From the NCBI RefSeq assembly GCF_041435215.1, contig NZ_CP108394.1:5208001-5272000 (forward strand): a stretch of 64,000 nt of DNA, in the 5' to 3' direction. Below, piece by piece: positions 1-6,460 of this stretch (positions within the stretch are counted from its first letter, which is position 1; every line of letters begins with the position of its first letter). Origin of the DNA: Streptomyces sp. NBC_01314. GTDB lineage: Bacteria; Actinomycetota; Actinomycetes; Streptomycetales; Streptomycetaceae. The translations under genes were made by a program, and so were the position numbers. The notes under the pieces were generated by a model. That model was not told the DNA's origin, did not search any database, and saw nothing but the letters and a program-made list of their open reading frames with translations.

Positions 1-285
1 GCTGCCCTGACCACGCCCGCGTGGTCAGGGGACTGGGACACCGTGGGGTTCCCTGACTCCCCCGGCCGCGCCTACTGGCGCGACGCGGAGTGGCGCGTGG
101 AACACCAGGACCCATACCGGCTTGCGGTGTGGTCCTTCAGTACGCCGGGAGCACCGCTGATCGTGCTCAAGGCGAACCTCGCGGCGGGGACGGCTGCAGG
201 ATGGGGCCCCGGCAGTGCGACGATCTCTCTCGCCTGCCACGGCCCGGCCGACCCAGACGATGAGGGGCCCGGCTGGTCATTGTGA
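1..285 (+). CDS. C-terminal fragment of a small conserved protein, paralogue of the next gene
   Basis: The reading frame is open at the left window edge and ends at TGA 285, so only the last 94 codons are visible. It aligns with the end of the next gene: both have W-x-G-x-W, F-P-x-x, a segment E-x-Q-x-P-x-R-L-A-x-W (here EHQDPYRLAVW) and G-A/P-L-I/V, followed by a short polar tail. The two are therefore tandem paralogues 20 bp apart on one strand. The general pattern (short, Trp-rich, Streptomyces-specific) resembles proteins labelled DUF6301, but that assignment is from memory and tentative. Function unknown. An internal ATG at 43 is not a convincing start because coding similarity continues upstream of it. 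Confidence 0.6.
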   Translation, partial: AALTTPAWSGDWDTVGFPDSPGRAYWRDAEWRVEHQDPYRLAVWSFSTPGAPLIVLKANLAAGTAAGWGPGSATISLACHGPADPDDEGPGWSL

Positions 286-305
286 CGAACGAGAGGTGCT
301 GAATC

Positions 306-932
306 ATGGGAATCACTTCGGGCCGACAGGCCCGCACTCCGCAGGAATTGGTCACCGAGCTGCGCGGCTTGGCGGACGTTGACTGGCCCACCATTTGGGA
401 CGGGCCGCCCTACCCGGGCAAGGGCCTGGACATGTGGTGCGCCCAGTTCAACTGGGTGCCAACCAGCTTCGAGCGTGTCCTCGAGGTACGCACCGACACC
501 GACGGCAGCTTCCTCCTCAACAATCTGGCCGGCAGCTGGGCTCCGGTGACCAACCTCAGCCACTGGCTCTGGGGAGCCGGCGCCGAAGCCGTCGAAGAGA
601 ACACCGCTCTCCTGACAGAAGTGGCCCGCGTCTGGCCCGTGTATCTGACGGCCGCCTGCTCGGTTCTGGACGAGCCGACCTGGGAGGGCGCCTGGGCCGC
701 CGAGGACTTTCCCGAGAATCTCGGCAATCACGACGTCGGGTCACGCGCCTACCGGCTCGAGCAGCAGAACCCGCACCGGTTGGCGTACTGGATGCCTCGT
801 GAAGCAACCGGCCCACTGGTGATCATGGAAGTCTCCCTCAAGGCCGACACCGCTGGGCCGATGCCCCGCCGGGGCGCCGCCAACCTGTCGATCAAATTCC
901 ACCCGCGACCGGTCGAGATCGGAGGACTGTGA
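306..932 (+). CDS. small conserved Trp-rich protein (possible DUF6301-type), paralogue of preceding gene
   Basis: A 208-residue soluble protein with no signal peptide or membrane segment. The N-terminal part has an LRGL-x-DVDW segment followed by an aromatic FNW motif. The C-terminal third matches the preceding gene (EQQNPHRLAYW versus EHQDPYRLAVW), so the pair arose by duplication. The ATG at 306 sits behind AGAGGTG at about -9. Its stop overlaps the GTG start of the next gene (GTGA at 929-932), so it is translationally coupled to the cyclase-like gene. An immunity or accessory role for that protein is plausible from position alone. No function can be read from the sequence. Confidence 0.75.
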   Translation: MGITSGRQARTPQELVTELRGLADVDWPTIWDGPPYPGKGLDMWCAQFNWVPTSFERVLEVRTDTDGSFLLNNLAGSWAPVTNLSHWLWGAGAEAVEENTALLTEVARVWPVYLTAACSVLDEPTWEGAWAAEDFPENLGNHDVGSRAYRLEQQNPHRLAYWMPREATGPLVIMEVSLKADTAGPMPRRGAANLSIKFHPRPVEIGGL

Positions 933-2005
933 GTCCGCAGCCAATACCCAGATATATCGAACGGCTCGCTCTAAAGTTCGCCAATGAGGAAGCCGAACGG
1001 GCACGGCAGGCGAACACGAAGGAAGGCTCCCAAGCCATAGCACGTCGTCTGGAAGCCGAATCCGACGCCGCAAACTTCACCTCCGTCAAGGAATACATCA
1101 AGAACCTGACCGAGGATGTCGAAGGCGTCGAAGCTCCGGACGGAACCACCCCGACCAGCGCCTTCTGGTCACACGGAATCCCACACCCCGACGCGCCAGT
1201 GAACTGGCGGAACGAGCATTTCCTCGACAACCGTTACATAGCGGAGGCCTGGGCCAAAACCCAGAACCAACGGAATCGCGAATCGGCCCAAACCCTCGAA
1301 ACGACAGACGGGGGTCGCAGGCTGAACGAGATGTACCTCTTCGAAGGCGCCGTCCGCGAGGCACTCGGTGGAGAGGATCAAGGCTTCACCTACGGGTGGG
1401 CCCGCGAATGCTGGGCTGGCATCTCCGAGACCTATGCCACCGCGGCCAAGGGCCCCGTCGTCGTGTTCGCCGAGACCGCCCACACCCGTTCGATCCTCTA
1501 CAACCAAGAGCTCCCCACCCTCCACACCAACGAGCACGTCGGCCTGGACAACATCAACTTCGCCTATCCCGCGCCCAAGGAATGGCCGAAGGAGACGCGC
1601 ACCGAGGTCGGCACCCATGCGGTTCGTGCCCAAGTGCAGGTCGATGACCCGTCACTCCCGCACTACATCGACCCCACGGCCTATCCGACGCAGGATCCCG
1701 CCGCCCGTGAGGCCGCCGTGGGCGCCGAATGCGCGGCCGTGACAGCCGAACGCTCGGAACGGGCTGCGGAGGCGGCCACCGCCCCCACCACCGAGACGAA
1801 GGCCCCAGAAGCCGAATCGCCCGCACGGGAAGCACCGGAGCAACCCGCAGCCAAGAACCCTGCCACCTCCATCCCCGTGTGGCAGGTCGGATTCAAGCCC
1901 ACCCCCGTCAAGCTCGAAGCCGGCGCCTCCGGCCCGACCACCCCATCGACGGCCCCGCCGACCCCCGACCTCGAAAAGCAGTCCGCAGCACCGGGGCTGG
2001 AATGA
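929..2005 (+). CDS. ADP-ribosyl cyclase/CD38-like NAD-consuming protein (putative)
   Basis: A 358-residue protein starting at GTG inside the stop of the previous gene. Residues 122-201 mimic the CD38/ADP-ribosyl cyclase core: TLE-x-T-x-x-G at 122-129 matches TLEDTLLG of CD38 (catalytic E146), CWAGISETYATAA at 161-173 matches FWKTVSRRFAEAA (W189), and NQELPTL at 192-198 falls where CD38 has E226. The spacings E124-W162-E194 (38 and 32) are close to CD38 (43 and 37). A partner for W125 could be W108 or W80. Residues ~255-358 are an Ala/Pro/Glu-rich tail ending with a P-V-W-Q-V-G-F motif shared with the 6461-9208 protein. If real, it would hydrolyse or cyclise NAD. There is no secretion signal. 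The match is by eye, not by profile search. Confidence 0.6.
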   Translation: MSPQPIPRYIERLALKFANEEAERARQANTKEGSQAIARRLEAESDAANFTSVKEYIKNLTEDVEGVEAPDGTTPTSAFWSHGIPHPDAPVNWRNEHFLDNRYIAEAWAKTQNQRNRESAQTLETTDGGRRLNEMYLFEGAVREALGGEDQGFTYGWARECWAGISETYATAAKGPVVVFAETAHTRSILYNQELPTLHTNEHVGLDNINFAYPAPKEWPKETRTEVGTHAVRAQVQVDDPSLPHYIDPTAYPTQDPAAREAAVGAECAAVTAERSERAAEAATAPTTETKAPEAESPAREAPEQPAAKNPATSIPVWQVGFKPTPVKLEAGASGPTTPSTAPPTPDLEKQSAAPGLE

Positions 2006-2625
2006 AGCCCCCCGCCGACCTCCTGCCGAGACTCCGTCGCCTCCTCCACCAGGACAAGACCGACCCCTGGGCCGTCCGCCTCCTCCCCCGCATCGTCTTC
2101 GGCCTGGCCGCCGCCTACACCCTGTTCTCGATCGCCTCGCAGAGCGGCTCATCCTTCGTGATGGTCTGCGCCATGCTGCTGCTCGGCGGAGCCGTCTGGC
2201 TCCTCCGCCGTCGCACCCAACTCCTCCTCGCCCTAGCCTCGACGATCCTCGCCGCAGCCTTCACCGGCTACTTCTCGGCGGTGGGTGAATCGGCCCGGAT
2301 GACCACGAGCGCGGCCGTCACCGGAACCGCCGCGTTCGGCTACTGGGCCCTGACCGGAATGGCCTTGCTCGGCGCCTGGATGGTGAAGGAGCACCCGGGC
2401 CGACGCGGTGTCACGGTCGTGCTCGCCGATGTGATCCTGGTCATCGGGTCCCTCGCCGGCATGTTCGTCCCGGAGGCGGGCGTGCCGATCGGATTCGTCG
2501 GGGTGCTCGCGGTGCTCGCCGTACGCGGTTCGGGCGCGAAGGCTGTGCGGGCCCGGGCCGGCAGGCTTCGCCAGGTCATCGGTCGACCACGTCGGCGCGA
2601 CGCCCGGAAAACGGCGGACAGTTGA
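2002..2625 (+). CDS. small integral membrane protein coupled to the cyclase-like gene
   Basis: A 207-residue protein whose ATG overlaps the previous stop (ATGA at 2002-2005), so it is the last gene of a coupled operon. After ~28 polar residues it has about six hydrophobic segments (for example IVFGLAAAYTLFSIA, MVCAMLLLGGAVWLL, LLLALASTILAAAF, GYWALTGMALLGAWM, VVLADVILVIGSLAG, IGFVGVLAVLAV). It ends in a strongly basic cytoplasmic tail. No known family is recognised. Coupling to a putative NAD-targeting enzyme suggests an export, membrane-anchoring or immunity role, but the sequence does not show which. Confidence 0.75.
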   Translation: MKPPADLLPRLRRLLHQDKTDPWAVRLLPRIVFGLAAAYTLFSIASQSGSSFVMVCAMLLLGGAVWLLRRRTQLLLALASTILAAAFTGYFSAVGESARMTTSAAVTGTAAFGYWALTGMALLGAWMVKEHPGRRGVTVVLADVILVIGSLAGMFVPEAGVPIGFVGVLAVLAVRGSGAKAVRARAGRLRQVIGRPRRRDARKTADS

Positions 2626-2685
2626 GGCTCTTGTGAATGGTTCGTCGCGGCACTGCTCGTTTCCGGCCAGTACTTTGCACATGCG

Positions 2686-2715
2686 TTGCACCAGTTTGAC
2701 AATTTGTTCTAGAGT
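2686..2715 (+). promoter_or_regulatory. predicted vegetative-type promoter of the Wbl-fusion gene
   Basis: A TTGCAC box at 2686-2691 and a TAGAGT box at 2710-2715 are separated by 18 bp. They lie 38 bp before the ATG at 2753, which is preceded by a GGGGG Shine-Dalgarno-like run at 2738-2742. A TTGACA at 2696 is only 8 bp from the -10 and cannot serve as the -35. Confidence 0.45.
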
Positions 2716-2752
2716 CCCCCGCGATCACGGATCACCACGGGGGATATTACTC

Positions 2753-4357
2753 ATGCGTATGGCAAGCCATACGACGCTGGCCAGGCTGCCCGCCCGACCT
2801 GCCCGCAAGGCGGTCGACCGGGAAGCCCACATACCCGACGCGGCGTTGCCGTGCCGGCGTAGGCCGGACGTCTTCCAGCACCCGCTTCTGGACAACTCGG
2901 AGCACCCGCACGGCCTTTACGCCCCGGACGGTACGCCGACAGCGGCCGCAGCCACGGGCGTCTCGCCCGACCAACGCCGGCAGCACCTCGTCCTGCTCCG
3001 CACCGCGCGCGACCTGTGCGCCTCCTGCCCCCTCTGGGCGGAATGTCTCCAGGACGCCGTCGCGTACGCGGAGCCGTACGGCTACACGGCGGCCACCACC
3101 CGGGAGGACCGGCGTTCGCTGCGCCGCACGCTCGGCATCGGCGACGAGAACGGTGACCTGCCGGCCCACGCCGAGGTCCGCTTCGACTCCGGTTCCGTAC
3201 CCCGGCGGCTGACCCGGCTCAGGTCCCGAGCCGACGGGTCGTCGGCGCCGCCCGGATCCCACCGCCCGCTCGCTCCGGACCTTCCCGAACTGGAGCGGGT
3301 CCTCGATGCGTTCGACCTGCTCCAGGGTCAACTGGCCCATGATCAACCTTTGTTGAGGGAATATCCCCAGCGCGCCGCGTTGACAACGCAGTTGCACTCG
3401 CACATCACCACACAGACAACTCACAGACAGACGCCCGGACCGGGCGCGTCGTCGCACACACCCGGACCGCCGGACGACAGGAGCGAGGAACCCATGGCAG
3501 CGGCCGAGGCCGGGCAACGGATCACCTTCTCGTACGAGGATCCCGCCCTGGCCGTACGGCAGGCCGTGCTCGGCCCGCTGGTGCGCTCCGCCCTCCCCGC
3601 GCTCACCAGCCTCGAACGGCTCGTGGCCCTGCTGACGTGCATGCCCGGCGGCACCGACACGGCCCCTGAATCCCCTCAGAACCTTCCGGCCGTACGGAAA
3701 GCCGTCGAGTCACTGCTCCCCGACGGCGCCGACGCCCCCGAGGACGCCGAGGGCGCACCCCTCCCTCCCGGGCGCCCACTCACCGGCTCCGTCTCCGTCG
3801 AACTCGCCACCACCGACCCGGTGGCCGCGCTGCGCCGCGACTTCCTGGAACCGCTGTTGCGTGAACTGGCCGCCACCCTCGCGAACATAGAGAAGGTCGC
3901 GACGATGCTGGCGGCCACCTCGGACGACGCCGACGGCGCCCATCTGGAGACCATCCGCACGGCCGTGCGCGAGATGCACGACCGCCTCCCGCGGTCGGTC
4001 GCGCTCACGCCCCACCCGGCGACCCACTCCGCACACCCCGCGCACGCCGGACACCCGGCCGCGGGGACGGGAGCCGGCGCAGGACATGGTGGCCGCCGTA
4101 CGCCTTCCGCCCCCAGCATCCGCGCCGCCGTCGAGAAGGCCGTGGCCACCTTCCCCGGCGCCTTCTCCGCCCGCGACGTGCTGCGCGCCCTGCCCTCGGG
4201 CGTCTACGGCGACCCGTCGAAGACCATCAGCAACATCCTGTCCGCGCTGGTCAAGTCGGGCCGCCTGCAACGCCTCTCGCGCGGCACGTACGCTCGCGTC
4301 CTGGACGTCGTCGACGACACGCTCCTCCCCGAGCGGGGAGAGGCGAAGAGCGCCTGA
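2753..4357 (+). CDS. large WhiB-like (Wbl) domain protein with C-terminal winged helix
   Basis: 534 residues from ATG 2753, chosen over an upstream in-frame start because promoter and ribosome site precede it. The N-terminus has a Wbl iron-sulfur pattern: C34, then C89-x2-C92-x5-C98, then a glycine turn (PYGYTA) and TTREDRR. The gap between the first and second cysteines (54 residues) is much longer than usual. A long Pro/Ala-rich central region carries two similar helical segments (each with L-GPL/EPLLR, then 'E-R/K-V-x-x-LL'). Residues ~455-520 look like a winged helix (FSARDVLRALPSG, then KTISNILSALVKSGRLQRL). Wbl proteins bind [4Fe-4S] clusters and act with sigma factors. Most are ~80-130 residues, so this is an unusual fusion, probably a redox-responsive transcription factor. 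Confidence 0.65.
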   Translation: MRMASHTTLARLPARPARKAVDREAHIPDAALPCRRRPDVFQHPLLDNSEHPHGLYAPDGTPTAAAATGVSPDQRRQHLVLLRTARDLCASCPLWAECLQDAVAYAEPYGYTAATTREDRRSLRRTLGIGDENGDLPAHAEVRFDSGSVPRRLTRLRSRADGSSAPPGSHRPLAPDLPELERVLDAFDLLQGQLAHDQPLLREYPQRAALTTQLHSHITTQTTHRQTPGPGASSHTPGPPDDRSEEPMAAAEAGQRITFSYEDPALAVRQAVLGPLVRSALPALTSLERLVALLTCMPGGTDTAPESPQNLPAVRKAVESLLPDGADAPEDAEGAPLPPGRPLTGSVSVELATTDPVAALRRDFLEPLLRELAATLANIEKVATMLAATSDDADGAHLETIRTAVREMHDRLPRSVALTPHPATHSAHPAHAGHPAAGTGAGAGHGGRRTPSAPSIRAAVEKAVATFPGAFSARDVLRALPSGVYGDPSKTISNILSALVKSGRLQRLSRGTYARVLDVVDDTLLPERGEAKSA

Positions 4358-4380
4358 GCCGGAAGGAACACCCGCCCCCG

Positions 4381-4662
4381 ATGACCGAACCGATCCCGAG
4401 TCAGGGTCCGCCCCCGCCCGCCGCGAACCCCGGCGCCTCGGACGCCCAGGTCCACGTCTTCTCCCCCAACGCGGGCCTTATCGACGGCGTCCCCGTCACC
4501 GCCCCGCCCTACGGCGACATCCAGGACGTCGTCCTGTCGATCCTCCAACAACGCGCCCAGCAGCTCGGCGCCCCCACCCCGGCCACCATCACGGACAACC
4601 GTTACGGCGGCGCCATCCGCCTGCTGATCCACCCGGACGGGACCACGGAACAGCTGGACTGA
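4381..4662 (+). CDS. small hypothetical protein downstream of the Wbl fusion
   Basis: A 93-residue protein whose ATG at 4381 follows the Wbl gene by 23 bp and is preceded by GGAAGGA at about -18, so it is probably co-transcribed. The N-terminus is Pro-rich. The remainder alternates hydrophobic and polar residues (VHVFSPNAGLIDG, then YGDIQDVVLSILQQRAQQLG, then RLLIHPDGTTEQL), suggesting a small alpha/beta domain. No signal peptide or membrane segment. Function unknown. Confidence 0.65.
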   Translation: MTEPIPSQGPPPPAANPGASDAQVHVFSPNAGLIDGVPVTAPPYGDIQDVVLSILQQRAQQLGAPTPATITDNRYGGAIRLLIHPDGTTEQLD

Positions 4663-4807
4663 GAGCTGGGAGCCGGGACCTGATGGCGGCTTCGCCCCCG
4701 CCGCGGCCGAGCCGATCACGTTCCTCACAGTGTCGGCAGCGGTGGCCAGTTCGGCGTTCCTGGCCACCGCCCGCGTCACGACCCTGCGACCGAACAGCCC
4801 TCCGCCG

Positions 4808-5065
4808 TCACTCCCTGTCCACGGTCATGATGCCGACGCACTCTTCGAGCGCGCCGTACAACGCCGGTACGAAGGCGGCGAGTTCGGCGTCCGACGCTCT
4901 CCCCGCCTCCAGTACGGCACCTACGACCGTCACCAGGACGGCGGCGGCCTTCAGCGCGTGAGTCTCGGCCAGCGCGTCGAGGAGACCGCCGGGGCGCGTG
5001 TCGGCGAAGGCCTCCCGGCCGGCCCCCGGGTCCACGCCGAGACTGCGCAGACGCGGCCCGCTCAT
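4808..5065 (-). CDS. small hypothetical protein, partner of a short GntR regulator
   Basis: 85 residues, reading leftward from ATG at 5065, which overlaps the stop of the upstream gene by 4 bp, so the two are translationally coupled. It is mostly helical and Ala-rich (ALAETHALKAAAVLVTVVGAVLEAG, quoted in part: LKAAAVLVTVVGAVLEAG) with an acidic end. In Streptomyces such pairs commonly sit divergent from a short GntR gene, as here. Function unknown. Confidence 0.6.
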   Translation of the reverse strand: MSGPRLRSLGVDPGAGREAFADTRPGGLLDALAETHALKAAAVLVTVVGAVLEAGRASDAELAAFVPALYGALEECVGIMTVDRE

Positions 5066-5370
5066 ACGGCGGCCTCCCACGCGCGGCCGTCCTGGCCCGG
5101 CGTCGCCAGGACGGCCGCCCGGCGCCGCGCCCGCTGAACGCGCCTGCGATCGAGTTCGTCCCGCTCGCGCTCCCATACGACGACGTACGGCCGGACCAGG
5201 GGCTGCCCGTCGACCCTGATGACGTCACCCAGGAACGGGCACGGGGGTGCGGACCGGTATGCGGGCACGGGCGGACGGGAGGGGGTGGAGTTCGGGGGCG
5301 GCGTAACAGCGCGGTGCGCTCCGCGGGCAGGCAGGAAAAGGCTCAGGATCGCGGCCAGTAGGCTGCGCAC
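5062..5370 (-). CDS. small hypothetical protein divergent from a short GntR regulator
   Basis: 102 residues from GTG at 5370, chosen because AAGGAG lies 7 bp upstream. The N-terminus (RSLLAAILSLFLPARG) is a hydrophobic helix that could be a signal anchor. A Pro-rich linker and a short conserved-looking segment (PFLGDVIRVDGQPLVRPYV) follow, then a basic Arg-rich helix. It overlaps the next gene (4808-5065) and is divergent from the GntR gene at 5528, with ~157 bp between them that must hold both promoters. Function unknown. Confidence 0.6.
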   Translation of the reverse strand: MRSLLAAILSLFLPARGAHRAVTPPPNSTPSRPPVPAYRSAPPCPFLGDVIRVDGQPLVRPYVVVWERERDELDRRRVQRARRRAAVLATPGQDGRAWEAAV

Positions 5371-5527
5371 AGGTCGACTCCTTTTCAGTCGGCTCAGCCC
5401 CGGCACGGAAGCTCTCACCCTTCCCGCCGGGGCGTTTCTTTGAGCCTCATGGTAGCGCCTTGTATCGATTCGTAGCGAGACGTATCCCAAAGAGCGTCTA
5501 TCAGTCCACTTGTCTAGCGTCGACTGC

Positions 5528-5809
5528 ATGAACCCTGACGCTGAGATCGACCACGGCGCGCCACTGACCCCGTACCGGCAGCTGGCCGAGATCCTCCGCG
5601 CGCAGATTCGGCGCGGTGACTGGCAGCCCGGACGGATGCTGCCGAGTGAAGCCCAGCTCGTGCAGCGCTACGGGATCGCTCGGACGACCGTGCGGAGAGG
5701 GCTTGGCCTGCTGGCCGACGAAGGATGGGTGTACGCCGTGCCCCAACGGGGGTGGTTCGTCACCGATCCCCTGCCGCTCTCCCCTGAGACGCCTGCATCC
5801 CCCGCGTAG
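5528..5809 (+). CDS. short GntR-family winged-helix regulator
   Basis: 93 residues, consisting almost entirely of a GntR DNA-binding domain: PYRQLAEILRAQIRRGDW, MLPSEAQLVQRYGIARTTVRR and a wing ending PQRGWFV. No effector-binding domain follows, so it is a stand-alone winged helix. The ATG at 5528 is preferred; a TTG at 5510 is possible. No clear ribosome site precedes it, so the message may be leaderless. It is divergent from the two small genes at 4808-5370 and probably controls them and itself, which is inferred from arrangement. Confidence 0.8.
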   Translation: MNPDAEIDHGAPLTPYRQLAEILRAQIRRGDWQPGRMLPSEAQLVQRYGIARTTVRRGLGLLADEGWVYAVPQRGWFVTDPLPLSPETPASPA

Positions 5810-5826
5810 CGAACAGTGCGGCGGGG

Positions 5827-6399
5827 TCACTCCCTGGGGTCGGTACTGCCGGGCGGGGTGTTGTGCTTGTCGATGTTGGCCAGGACCGCGCGGGCGTCTC
5901 TGACGTTCATCTCCAAGATGTCGCGGTCGAAGTTGCCGGGGTCGCGCCGGTATCGGGCCTTGCCCACCTCCGACACAAAGGCACGGGCTGGGATGGCATC
6001 CTGGCCCGGCGGAAGAAATTTGAGCATCTCCTCGTAGGCGGCGACGACGTAGGCCATCGCTCCCCGAAGCCTGTGGTGCTCGGACTCGGGGGTGTTGAGG
6101 AGCTGAATTCCAGTGGATTCGGCGAGCCGACCCGCGACCGCCTCGAACTCCCCTGGGTCGATGATCTGCGACGGCTCCGCACCACCGAACGCCGGCGGGG
6201 GCGGGGGAATCTCTTCAATCATGCGGAATTCGAAACGGCGGGTTCGTCCGCACTGCCCACAAGCACCCTCGTATACCGCGACCAGGTCGTCGCCGTGCAG
6301 TTCCAGTCGGTGTTGGCGGTCGAATTCGCCCGACCCGCACTCACAGCGATGTAGGTCCATGTACAGATGTGCTTCGGCCGATGAGCGCGCTGTCAACAT
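5827..6399 (-). CDS. zinc-ribbon protein divergent from the 915-residue protein
   Basis: 190 residues. The N-terminus holds C-x-C (HRCECGSGEF) and CGQC (residues ~20-50), a probable zinc ribbon. A Pro-rich loop and a helical C-terminal domain follow (AYVVAAYEEMLKFLPPG, then ALVANIDK-like ends). The start at 6399 is uncertain, because ATG at 6360 (MDLHRC) is equally possible and neither has a strong ribosome site. It diverges from the large gene at 6461 with ~60 bp between them, so the two likely share control. Function unknown. Confidence 0.6.
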   Translation of the reverse strand: MLTARSSAEAHLYMDLHRCECGSGEFDRQHRLELHGDDLVAVYEGACGQCGRTRRFEFRMIEEIPPPPPAFGGAEPSQIIDPGEFEAVAGRLAESTGIQLLNTPESEHHRLRGAMAYVVAAYEEMLKFLPPGQDAIPARAFVSEVGKARYRRDPGNFDRDILEMNVRDARAVLANIDKHNTPPGSTDPRE

Positions 6400-6460
6400 G
6401 GCATGATCCTAAGGGCTGTTCGGCGCATTCGTCGGCGCGGATACGGGGGAGGAACATCAC

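Noticed and set aside
2696..2715. TTGACA as -35 of the Wbl-fusion promoter
   Set aside because: Only 8 bp from the TAGAGT -10; TTGCAC at 2686 has the workable 18-bp spacing.
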